Below, piece by piece: positions 18,941 through 26,720 of a stretch of DNA of 64,000 bases. The position numbers and the translations under genes were made by a program. The notes beneath the pieces were generated by a model. That model was given only the letters and a program-made list of their open reading frames with translations. It ran no database searches and was not told where the DNA came from. The DNA is taken from assembly GCF_001439845.1 (NCBI RefSeq), contig NZ_JYLO01000012.1, forward strand, positions 248,001 to 312,000, read 5' to 3'. Position 1 is the stretch's first letter; each line of letters opens with the position of its first letter. This DNA is from Pseudomonas lactis. Its GTDB lineage: Bacteria > Pseudomonadota > Gammaproteobacteria > Pseudomonadales > Pseudomonadaceae.

Positions 18941-20860
18941 TTGAACGATATGGCAAAGAATCTGATCCTGTGGTTGATCATTGCGGCTGTCCTGGTGACG
19001 GTGATGAACAACTTCTCCAGCCCTAACGAGCCGCAGACCCTCAACTATTCCGACTTCATCCAGCAAGTTAAGGATGGCAAGGTCGAACGCGTAGCGGTTG
19101 ATGGCTACGTGATTACCGGTAAGCGCAACGATGGCGACAGCTTCAAGACCATTCGTCCTGCCATTCAGGACAACGGTCTCATCGGTGACCTGGTGGATAA
19201 CAAGGTCGTTGTGGAAGGCAAGCAGCCTGAACAGCAAAGCATCTGGACTCAACTCCTGGTGGCCAGCTTCCCGATCCTGGTGATTATCGCCGTGTTCATG
19301 TTCTTCATGCGCCAGATGCAAGGCGGTGCGGGAGGCAAGGGTGGGCCGATGAGCTTTGGCAAGAGCAAGGCGCGCCTGCTCTCCGAAGACCAGGTAAAAA
19401 CCACTTTGGCTGACGTTGCAGGTTGCGACGAAGCCAAGGAAGAAGTCGGCGAGTTGGTCGAGTTCCTGCGTGATCCGGGCAAATTCCAGCGTCTGGGTGG
19501 CCGTATCCCTCGCGGTGTGCTGATGGTGGGCCCACCGGGTACCGGTAAAACCTTGCTGGCCAAGGCGATTGCCGGCGAAGCCAAGGTGCCTTTCTTTACC
19601 ATTTCCGGTTCTGACTTCGTCGAAATGTTTGTCGGCGTCGGCGCCAGCCGTGTTCGCGATATGTTCGAGCAGGCCAAGAAGCACGCGCCATGCATCATCT
19701 TCATCGACGAAATCGATGCCGTTGGTCGCCATCGTGGCGCTGGCATGGGTGGCGGTCACGATGAGCGTGAGCAGACCCTCAACCAGTTGCTGGTAGAGAT
19801 GGATGGTTTCGAGATGAATGACGGCATTATCGTCATCGCCGCAACCAACCGTCCCGACGTGCTGGACCCTGCGTTGCTGCGTCCGGGCCGTTTTGACCGC
19901 CAGGTTGTGGTCGGCCTGCCGGACATTCGTGGCCGTGAGCAGATCCTGAAAGTACACATGCGCAAGGTGCCGATGGGTGACGACGTGGCTCCGGCTGTGA
20001 TCGCCCGTGGTACTCCCGGCTTCTCCGGTGCTGACCTGGCAAACCTGGTCAACGAGGCGTCGCTGTTCGCTGCCCGTACTGGCAAGCGCATCGTTGAGAT
20101 GAAAGAGTTCGAATTGGCGAAAGACAAGATCATGATGGGCGCCGAGCGCAAATCCATGGTCATGTCCGAGAAAGAGAAGCAGAACACCGCCTATCACGAG
20201 GCCGGTCACGCCATTGTAGGTCGTGTTGTGCCTGAGCATGACCCGGTCTACAAAGTGTCGATCATTCCCCGTGGCCGGGCACTGGGCGTGACCATGTTCC
20301 TGCCGGAAGAAGATCGCTACAGCCTCTCCAAGCGTGCGCTGATCAGCCAGATCTGCTCGCTGTATGGTGGCCGTATTGCTGAAGAAATGACCCTTGGTTT
20401 CGACGGTGTGACCACTGGCGCCTCCAACGACATCATGCGTGCCAGCCAGATCGCACGAAACATGGTGACCAAGTGGGGCTTGTCGGAAAAACTCGGCCCA
20501 TTGATGTACGCCGAAGAAGAAGGCGAAGTGTTCCTGGGTCGTGGCGGCGGTGGGCAAAGCGCCAGCTTCTCGGGTGAGACAGCCAAGCTGATCGACTCCG
20601 AGGTTCGCAGCATCATTGACCAGTGCTACGGCACGGCCAAGCAGATCCTGACTGACAACCGTGACAAGCTGGACGCCATGGCTGATGCATTGATGAAGTA
20701 CGAAACCATCGATGCCGACCAGATCGACGACATCATGGCGGGTCGTGCGCCGCGTGAGCCGCGCGACTGGGAAGGTGGTTCGGGTACTTCGGGCACTCCG
20801 CCTGTGGTGCAGAATGAGCGCCCTGAAACGCCTATCGGCGGCCCGGCAGCTGATCACTAA
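18941..20860 (+). CDS. ftsH: ATP-dependent zinc metalloprotease FtsH
   Basis: 639 aa. The start is taken as TTG 18941 (MNDMAKNLILWL) because GAGGG sits 7 bp upstream; the alternative ATG 18950 would be 16 bp from it. N-terminal helix (LILWLIIAAVLVTVMNNF), periplasmic segment, second helix (LLVASFPILVIIAVFMFFM), AAA+ domain with Walker A GPPGTGKTLLAKA, Walker B IIFIDEID and SRH region, then protease domain with zinc motif HEAGH. Degrades misfolded membrane proteins and, in E. coli, LpxC and sigma32. No sigma32-type promoter is visible in the 191-bp upstream gap. Confidence 0.97.
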   Translation: MNDMAKNLILWLIIAAVLVTVMNNFSSPNEPQTLNYSDFIQQVKDGKVERVAVDGYVITGKRNDGDSFKTIRPAIQDNGLIGDLVDNKVVVEGKQPEQQSIWTQLLVASFPILVIIAVFMFFMRQMQGGAGGKGGPMSFGKSKARLLSEDQVKTTLADVAGCDEAKEEVGELVEFLRDPGKFQRLGGRIPRGVLMVGPPGTGKTLLAKAIAGEAKVPFFTISGSDFVEMFVGVGASRVRDMFEQAKKHAPCIIFIDEIDAVGRHRGAGMGGGHDEREQTLNQLLVEMDGFEMNDGIIVIAATNRPDVLDPALLRPGRFDRQVVVGLPDIRGREQILKVHMRKVPMGDDVAPAVIARGTPGFSGADLANLVNEASLFAARTGKRIVEMKEFELAKDKIMMGAERKSMVMSEKEKQNTAYHEAGHAIVGRVVPEHDPVYKVSIIPRGRALGVTMFLPEEDRYSLSKRALISQICSLYGGRIAEEMTLGFDGVTTGASNDIMRASQIARNMVTKWGLSEKLGPLMYAEEEGEVFLGRGGGGQSASFSGETAKLIDSEVRSIIDQCYGTAKQILTDNRDKLDAMADALMKYETIDADQIDDIMAGRAPREPRDWEGGSGTSGTPPVVQNERPETPIGGPAADH

Positions 20861-20868
20861 GGTTTGAA

Positions 20869-21720
20869 ATGACTTCTGCTTTGTCCTCTACCCGGTTGCC
20901 TTGCGGCAACCGGGTTCTTGATTTGGCCCGGACGCATGTCATGGGCATCCTCAATGTAACCCCTGACTCCTTTTCCGATGGTGGCCGCTTCAGCCAGCAG
21001 GACGCCGCGTTGCACCACGCCGAGGCGATGGTGGCTGCCGGTGCGACGTTGATTGATGTGGGAGGGGAATCGACCCGCCCTGGCGCCCGCGTTGTTTCTC
21101 CATTGGAGGAGCTGGAGCGTGTGGCGCCGGTGGTTGAGCGCATTGCCCGTGAGCTGGATGTCATCATCTCGGTAGACACCTCCACCCCGGCAGTGATGCG
21201 AGAAACAGCGCGTCTCGGAGCGGGGTTGATCAATGATGTGCGTTCGCTTCAGCGCGACGGCGCCCTTGATGCGGCCGCTGCAACTGGCTTGCCCGTCTGC
21301 CTCATGCATATGCTGGGTGAGCCCGGCAACATGCAGGACAATCCGCATTACGACGACCTGGTTGGCGAGGTAAGTGGGTTTCTTGCTGAGAGGATTGCCC
21401 AGTGTGTGGCTGTGGGTATTGCGCCCGAACAGATCATCCTCGATCCGGGGTTTGGCTTTGCCAAGACCCTGCAGCACAATCTAAGCCTGTTCAAACACAT
21501 GGACGCCTTGCACGCCCTTGGTCGCCCGCTGTTGGTCGGCGTTTCGCGCAAGAGCATGATAGGGCTCGCCTTGAATCGCCCGGTCGGCGAACGCCTGTAT
21601 GGCGGCCTGGCGCTTGCGGCGCTTGCTGTAACCAAGGGCGCACGTATTTTGCGTGTGCATGATGTCGCCGAAACGGTCGATGTGGTGCGCATGCTCGCTG
21701 CTGTAGAATCAGCCGAATAA
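20869..21720 (+). CDS. folP: Dihydropteroate synthase
   Basis: 283 aa TIM barrel with pterin-binding signatures VMGILNVTPDSFSDGGRF and IDVGGESTRPGA, plus LIIDPGFGFAKT-type motif (QIILDPGFGFAKT) and GVSRKSMIG. Joins pABA to dihydropterin pyrophosphate in folate synthesis; target of sulfonamides. Starts 9 bp after ftsH and is followed by glmM at 17 bp, the classic ftsH-folP-glmM operon. Confidence 0.97.
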   Translation: MTSALSSTRLPCGNRVLDLARTHVMGILNVTPDSFSDGGRFSQQDAALHHAEAMVAAGATLIDVGGESTRPGARVVSPLEELERVAPVVERIARELDVIISVDTSTPAVMRETARLGAGLINDVRSLQRDGALDAAAATGLPVCLMHMLGEPGNMQDNPHYDDLVGEVSGFLAERIAQCVAVGIAPEQIILDPGFGFAKTLQHNLSLFKHMDALHALGRPLLVGVSRKSMIGLALNRPVGERLYGGLALAALAVTKGARILRVHDVAETVDVVRMLAAVESAE

Positions 21721-21736
21721 GAATGATGGAGCACTT

Positions 21737-23074
21737 ATGACTAAGAAATATTTTGGCACCGACGGCATTCGTGGTCGGGTCGGCGAATTCCCGATCACCC
21801 CTGATTTCATGCTCAAACTGGGTTGGGCGGCAGGCATGGCGTTCCGCAGCATGGGCGCGTGTCGCATCCTGGTGGGCAAGGACACCCGTATTTCGGGCTA
21901 CATGTTTGAATCCGCGCTGGAGGCCGGATTGTCCGCCGCCGGGGCCGACGTGATGCTGCTGGGCCCTATGCCTACGCCGGCAATCGCTTACCTGACGCGT
22001 ACCTTTCACGCTGAAGCCGGTATTGTGATCAGCGCCTCCCACAATCCTCATGATGACAATGGCATCAAGTTTTTCTCGGGGCAGGGCACCAAGCTGCCTG
22101 ACGAGATCGAGTTGATGATCGAAGAGCTGCTGGATGCGCCGATGACGGTGGTTGAGTCCAGCAAGCTGGGCAAGGTGTCGCGCATTAACGACGCGTCAGG
22201 CCGCTATATCGAATTCTGTAAAAGCAGTGTTCCGAGCAGCACCAATTTTGCAGGCTTGAAGATTGTTGTCGATTGCGCCCATGGTGCGACCTACAAGGTG
22301 GCGCCGAGCGTCTTCAAGGAGCTGGGTGCACAGGTCACCGTGCTGTCGGCTCAGCCTAACGGCTTGAACATCAACGACAATTGCGGCTCTACCCACATGG
22401 AGCAGCTGCAGGCTGCTGTGCTGGCTGAGCATGCGGACCTGGGCATCGCTTTTGACGGCGATGGCGACCGTGTGCTGATGGTGGATCACACCGGCACGAT
22501 CGTGGATGGTGATGATCTGTTGTTCATCATTGCCCGTGACCTGCATGAGCGTAACAAGCTGCAAGGTGGCGTGGTCGGCACCCTGATGAGTAATCTCGGG
22601 CTGGAATTGGCGTTGGCAGAACTGGGGATTCCCTTTATTCGCGCCAATGTCGGTGATCGCTACGTGATCGCCGAGCTGCTGGAGCGTAACTGGTTGGTCG
22701 GCGGCGAGAACTCCGGGCACGTGGTTTGCTTCCAGCACACCACCACGGGCGACGCGATCATCGCCGCGCTACAGGTGCTGTTGGCCCTGCGTCGCCGCGA
22801 GGAGAGCCTGGCCCAGGCGCGCCAAGCCCTGCGCAAGTGCCCGCAAGTGCTGCTCAATGTGCGTTTTGCCGGTGGCGAAAACCCCATCGAGCACCCTGCT
22901 GTCAAAGAGGCTTGCGAACGCGTGACCCAGGCAATGGCGGGGCGCGGGCGTGTGTTGCTGCGCAAGTCCGGCACAGAGCCGTTGGTGCGCGTGATGGTCG
23001 AAGGCGAGGACGAAACACAGGTTCGCGGCCATGCCGAAGACCTGGCAAAACTGGTAACTGAAGTTTGCGCCTGA
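21737..23074 (+). CDS. glmM: Phosphoglucosamine mutase
   Basis: 445 aa. KKYFGTDGIRGRVGE start, phosphoserine loop VISASHNPHDDNG with Ser101, metal loop AFDGDGDRV, and the C-terminal sugar-phosphate loop RKSGTEPLVRVMVEG. Converts glucosamine-6-P to glucosamine-1-P for peptidoglycan and LPS precursors. Distinguished from phosphomannomutase by length and the opening sequence. Co-transcribed with folP by spacing. Confidence 0.97.
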   Translation: MTKKYFGTDGIRGRVGEFPITPDFMLKLGWAAGMAFRSMGACRILVGKDTRISGYMFESALEAGLSAAGADVMLLGPMPTPAIAYLTRTFHAEAGIVISASHNPHDDNGIKFFSGQGTKLPDEIELMIEELLDAPMTVVESSKLGKVSRINDASGRYIEFCKSSVPSSTNFAGLKIVVDCAHGATYKVAPSVFKELGAQVTVLSAQPNGLNINDNCGSTHMEQLQAAVLAEHADLGIAFDGDGDRVLMVDHTGTIVDGDDLLFIIARDLHERNKLQGGVVGTLMSNLGLELALAELGIPFIRANVGDRYVIAELLERNWLVGGENSGHVVCFQHTTTGDAIIAALQVLLALRRREESLAQARQALRKCPQVLLNVRFAGGENPIEHPAVKEACERVTQAMAGRGRVLLRKSGTEPLVRVMVEGEDETQVRGHAEDLAKLVTEVCA

Positions 23075-23140
23075 ATTCGGCTTGCCAGTGATGATGTGGT
23101 TGGGTAACATCTGCGCCCACTTTGACCGACGGGGTACAGC

Positions 23141-23896
23141 ATGCGTCGCACTATGGTAGCTGGTAACTGGAAGATGCACGGTACCCGCGCCAGTGTCGCT
23201 GAGCTGATCAACGGCCTTCGTCACTTGGCCTTGCCTAGCGGTGTTGACGTTGCGGTGTTCCCGCCTTGCTTGCATATCAACCAAGTGGTTGATGGCTTGA
23301 AAGGCAAGTCGATTCAGGTCGGCGCGCAGAACTCTGCGGTAGAGCCGATGCAAGGTGCGTTGACCGGCGAGATTTCGCCGAGTCAGCTGGTTGATGCGGG
23401 TTGTTCCTATGTGCTTGTCGGGCACTCCGAGCGTCGCCAGATGATGGGCGAGCGGGATGGGACGCTCAACCGCAAGTTCGCCGCAGCACAGGCTTGTGGC
23501 TTGATTCCGGTGTTGTGCATTGGGGAGACCCTTGAGCAGCGCGAATCGGGCAAGACTCTTGAAGTTGTCTCGCGTCAGCTGGGCAGCATCATCGAGGAGC
23601 TGGGTGTAGGTGCATTTGCAAAAGCAGTTATTGCTTACGAGCCGGTCTGGGCCATTGGCACCGGGCTGACTGCTACACCGCAACAGGCGCAGGATGTGCA
23701 CGCAGCCATCCGCGCGCAGTTGGCGGCAGAGAATTCTGAAGTCGCACAAGGTGTGCGGCTTCTATACGGCGGCAGCGTGAAGGCGGCCAATGCGGTCGAA
23801 CTGTTCGGCATGCCGGATATCGATGGGGGGCTCATTGGTGGAGCTTCCCTGAATGCAGATGAGTTCGGTGCGATCTGTCGCGCCGCGGGAAACTGA
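23141..23896 (+). CDS. tpiA: Triosephosphate isomerase
   Basis: 251 aa (beta/alpha)8 barrel. VAGNWKMHG contains the catalytic Asn/Lys, VLVGHSERRQ the electrophilic His, and AYEPVWAIGTG the base Glu; phosphate loop YGGSVKAAN. Interconverts DHAP and glyceraldehyde-3-P. secG begins 4 bp after the stop. Confidence 0.97.
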   Translation: MRRTMVAGNWKMHGTRASVAELINGLRHLALPSGVDVAVFPPCLHINQVVDGLKGKSIQVGAQNSAVEPMQGALTGEISPSQLVDAGCSYVLVGHSERRQMMGERDGTLNRKFAAAQACGLIPVLCIGETLEQRESGKTLEVVSRQLGSIIEELGVGAFAKAVIAYEPVWAIGTGLTATPQQAQDVHAAIRAQLAAENSEVAQGVRLLYGGSVKAANAVELFGMPDIDGGLIGGASLNADEFGAICRAAGN

Positions 23897-23900
23897 AAAA

Positions 23901-24284
23901 ATGCTGGAAACAGTCGTAGTCGTTTTTCATCTGTTGGCTGCCCTGAGCGTAGTTGCTCTGGTTTTGTTGCAACAGGGTAAAGGTGCGGATGCTGGTGCGT
24001 CTTTCGGTGCAGGTGCTTCAAATACTGTGTTCGGAAGCCAAGGTTCCTCTACCTTTCTTAGTAAGTTTACTGCTATACTTGCCGCAGGTTTCTTCATAAC
24101 CAGCTTAGGGTTAGGTTACTTTGCTAAAGAGAAAGCTCATGTGCTGACTCAAGTAGGTTTGCCAAACCCAGCAGTGTTGGAAGTTCCAAAAGCAAAACCG
24201 GCTTCTGATGATGTCCCGGTGCTTCAAGAGCAAAAGTCGGCTACTCCAGCGACTGACGTACCTCCAGCTCAAGAGCAGAAGTAA
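23901..24284 (+). CDS. secG: Protein-export membrane protein SecG
   Basis: 127 aa from ATG 23901 (MLETVVVVFHLLAALSVVALVLLQQGKGADAGASFGAG). Two membrane helices flank the conserved GKGADAGASFGAGASNTVFGSQGSSTFLSK loop. The hydrophilic Pro/Ala/Gln-rich tail (residues ~95-127) is normal in Pseudomonas. Accessory subunit of the SecYEG channel. Coupled to tpiA and followed by tRNA-Leu 22 bp downstream, as in E. coli secG-leuU. Confidence 0.95.
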   Translation: MLETVVVVFHLLAALSVVALVLLQQGKGADAGASFGAGASNTVFGSQGSSTFLSKFTAILAAGFFITSLGLGYFAKEKAHVLTQVGLPNPAVLEVPKAKPASDDVPVLQEQKSATPATDVPPAQEQK

Positions 24285-24306
24285 GAAGGGTTGTAAACGC
24301 TGTATT

Positions 24307-24392
24307 GCCGAGGTGGTGGAATTGGTAGACACGCAACCTTGAGGTGGTTGTGCCCATAGGGTGTAGGGGTTCGAGTCCCCTTCTCGGTACCA
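24307..24392 (+). tRNA. leuU: tRNA-Leu (anticodon GAG)
   Basis: 86 nt including the encoded CCA. Acceptor GCCGAGG pairs with TCTCGGT, with discriminator A. Anticodon stem CAACC/GGTTG with loop TTGAGGT gives anticodon GAG (reads CUY). A long variable arm (GCCCATAGGGTG) and the T arm GGGGTTCGAGTCCCC are typical of class II tRNA-Leu. Confidence 0.96.
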
Positions 24393-24403
24393 ATTATCAG
24401 GAG

Positions 24404-24426
24404 AGCCCGCTGTTGCGGGCTTTCTT
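24404..24426 (+). terminator. Hairpin terminator after tRNA-Leu
   Basis: AGCCCGC-TGTT-GCGGGCT followed by TTCTTG, 12 bp beyond the tRNA CCA end. Moderate T-run, so it may be partial and allow expression of the next tRNA. Confidence 0.7.
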
Positions 24427-24488
24427 GTAGGTGGAAGGTTACATTGACCCTGCAAGGGATCGGTCGTATACTTCCGCCCCAGCTTTGT

Positions 24489-24565
<77 letters not shown>

Positions 24566-24575
24566 GTTTTAGCGG

Positions 24576-24597
24576 AGCCCCTTTTAAGGGGCTTTTT
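24576..24597 (+). terminator. Intrinsic terminator after tRNA-fMet
   Basis: AGCCCCTT/AAGGGGCT stem (perfect palindrome with TTAA centre) followed by TTTTTG, 10 bp beyond the tRNA. Confidence 0.88.
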
Positions 24598-24614
24598 GTT
24601 AGCTGGACACTTTC

Positions 24615-24665
24615 AACGCCGCTGTTCGACGGCGTTTCAAGGATGGGCGTTTCGCCCATTTTTTT
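24615..24665 (+). promoter_or_regulatory. rimP leader: two hairpins, the second a terminator
   Basis: First hairpin AACGCCG/CGGCGTT (24615-24636). Second ATGGGCG-TTT-CGCCCAT (24643-24659) followed by seven T, ending 40 bp before the rimP GTG. As the tRNA already has its own terminator upstream, this looks like a rimP-nusA operon leader controlled at a terminator; rimP leader motifs are known in other proteobacteria. Assignment is inference. Confidence 0.55.
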
Positions 24666-24705
24666 ATTTTGCACAGCATGCACATACATGCACGAGGGGG
24701 TTCAG

Positions 24706-25164
24706 GTGTCGAGCAAGCTAGAAGAGTTGCAGGCCTTGTTGGCCCCGGTGGTCGTGGCCCTAGGCTATGAATGCTGGGGTATTGAGTTTTCGGCTCAAGG
24801 TCGCCACTCAATGTTGCGCGTTTATATCGATAAAGAGGGCGGCGTGCTGGTGGACGATTGTGCCATTGTCAGCCGTCAGATCAGCGGTGTGCTGGATGTT
24901 GAAGATCCAATCTCCGTTGAATACACCCTTGAAGTTTCCTCGCCAGGCATGGAACGCCCACTGTTCACTATCGAGCAGTTTGCTAAATATGCCGGTGAAC
25001 AAGTGAAGATCAAGCTGCGCTCCCCCTTTGAAGGGCGACGCAACTTTCAGGGCCTTCTGCGCGGTGTAGAAGAGCAGGATGTCGTGGTGCAGGTAGAAGA
25101 CCATGAGTTCCTGTTGCCGATCGATATGATCGACAAGGCCAACATTATTCCCAGTTTTGACTGA
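24706..25164 (+). CDS. rimP: Ribosome maturation factor RimP
   Basis: 152 aa from GTG 24706 (SSKLEELQALLAPVVVALGYECWGIEFSAQGRHSMLRVYIDKEGGVLVDDCAIVSRQISGVLDVEDPI). AGGGGG 5 bp upstream fixes the GTG; the frame is open earlier but without family similarity. Required for 30S subunit maturation. First gene of the conserved rimP-nusA-infB-rbfA-truB-rpsO-pnp cluster. Confidence 0.95.
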   Translation: MSSKLEELQALLAPVVVALGYECWGIEFSAQGRHSMLRVYIDKEGGVLVDDCAIVSRQISGVLDVEDPISVEYTLEVSSPGMERPLFTIEQFAKYAGEQVKIKLRSPFEGRRNFQGLLRGVEEQDVVVQVEDHEFLLPIDMIDKANIIPSFD

Positions 25165-25211
25165 GACGCGGATCCCGCGGATCCAATGGCTTGCGAAAGG
25201 CGAGGCGTACG

Positions 25212-26693
25212 ATGAGCAAAGAAGTACTGCTGGTTGTTGAGTCGGTATCCAATGAAAAGGGTGTACCGGCAAGCGTGATTTTTGAAGCGTTGGAGCTGGC
25301 CCTGGCCACTGCTACCAAGAAACGTTTTGAAGACGAAGTAGATCTGCGTGTGGAAATCAACCGCCACACCGGTGCCTATGAGACTTTCCGTCGTTGGACG
25401 GTGGTCGAAGAGGACGATCTTGATGATCCGGCAATCGAAACCTGGCCAAGCAAGGTTGCGCAAACGCATCCGGGCGCTCAGGTTGGCGATGTTGTCGAAG
25501 AAAAGATCGAGTCGATCGAATTCGGCCGTATTGCTGCACAGACCGCCAAGCAGGTCATCGTGCAGAAGGTTCGCGAAGCCGAGCGCGCTCAAGTCGTTGA
25601 CGCCTATCGCGAACGCCTGGGTGAAATCATCTCCGGCACCGTGAAAAAAGTTACCCGCGACAACGTGATCGTCGACCTGGGCAACAACGCCGAAGCGTTG
25701 CTGGCCCGCGAAGACATCATCTCTCGCGAAACCTTCCGTGTCGGCGTGCGCTTGCGTGCGCTGCTCAAGGAAATCCGCACCGAGAACCGCGGCCCACAGT
25801 TGATCCTGTCGCGTACCGCGCCGGAAATGCTGATCGAGCTGTTCCGTATCGAAGTGCCGGAAATCGCCGAAGGCCTGATCGAAGTGATGGCTGCGTCCCG
25901 TGACCCGGGTTCGCGTGCCAAGATCGCGGTCCGCTCCAAGGACAAACGCATCGACCCGCAAGGCGCTTGCATCGGTATGCGCGGTTCGCGCGTCCAGGCA
26001 GTGTCGGGCGAATTGGGCGGTGAGCGTGTGGACATCGTCCTGTGGGACGATAACCCGGCGCAGTTCGTGATCAACGCCATGTCGCCAGCTGAAGTGGCGG
26101 CAATTATCGTTGACGAAGATGCCCATGCAATGGACATCGCCGTTGGCGCAGACAATCTGGCTCAGGCCATTGGTCGTGGTGGTCAGAACGTGCGTCTGGC
26201 CAGCCAACTGACCGGTTGGACCCTGAACGTGATGACCGAATCGGACATCCAGGCTAAGCAGCAAGCTGAAACCGGTGACATCCTGCGCAACTTCATCGAA
26301 GAGTTGGAAGTCGATGAAGAACTGGCACAGGTGCTGGTAGATGAAGGCTTCACCAGCCTGGAAGAGATTGCCTACGTACCGTTGGAAGAAATGCTCAACA
26401 TCGACGGCTTTGACGAGGATATCGTCAACGAGCTCCGCGCTCGGGCCAAGGATCGTTTGTTGACTAAAGCCATCGCTACTGAGGAAAAGCTGGCAGACGC
26501 CCATCCGGCCGAAGACCTGCTCTCGCTTGAGGGTATGGACAAGGATTTGGCGATGGAACTGGCGGTGCGCGGCGTAATTACCCGCGAAGACCTGGCCGAG
26601 CAGTCTATTGACGATCTGCTCGACATCGACGGCATTGACGAAGATCGTGCCGGCAAGTTGATCATGGCCGCCCGAGCCCATTGGTTCGAGTAA
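25212..26693 (+). CDS. nusA: Transcription termination/antitermination factor NusA
   Basis: 493 aa from ATG 25212 (MSKEVLLVVESVSNEKGVPASVIFEALE). N-terminal RNAP-binding domain, S1 domain (~residues 135-200, ISGTVKKVTRDNVIVDLGNNAEALL), two KH domains (to ~345, with IGRGGQNVRLASQLTGW), and two C-terminal acidic HhH-type repeats (VLVDEGFTSLEEIAYV and MELAVRGVITREDLAEQ). Modulates pausing, Rho-dependent termination and antitermination. Confidence 0.97.
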   Translation: MSKEVLLVVESVSNEKGVPASVIFEALELALATATKKRFEDEVDLRVEINRHTGAYETFRRWTVVEEDDLDDPAIETWPSKVAQTHPGAQVGDVVEEKIESIEFGRIAAQTAKQVIVQKVREAERAQVVDAYRERLGEIISGTVKKVTRDNVIVDLGNNAEALLAREDIISRETFRVGVRLRALLKEIRTENRGPQLILSRTAPEMLIELFRIEVPEIAEGLIEVMAASRDPGSRAKIAVRSKDKRIDPQGACIGMRGSRVQAVSGELGGERVDIVLWDDNPAQFVINAMSPAEVAAIIVDEDAHAMDIAVGADNLAQAIGRGGQNVRLASQLTGWTLNVMTESDIQAKQQAETGDILRNFIEELEVDEELAQVLVDEGFTSLEEIAYVPLEEMLNIDGFDEDIVNELRARAKDRLLTKAIATEEKLADAHPAEDLLSLEGMDKDLAMELAVRGVITREDLAEQSIDDLLDIDGIDEDRAGKLIMAARAHWFE

Positions 26694-26720
26694 TTAGGCG
26701 CGGCCTGAGGAGAGAAGTGC

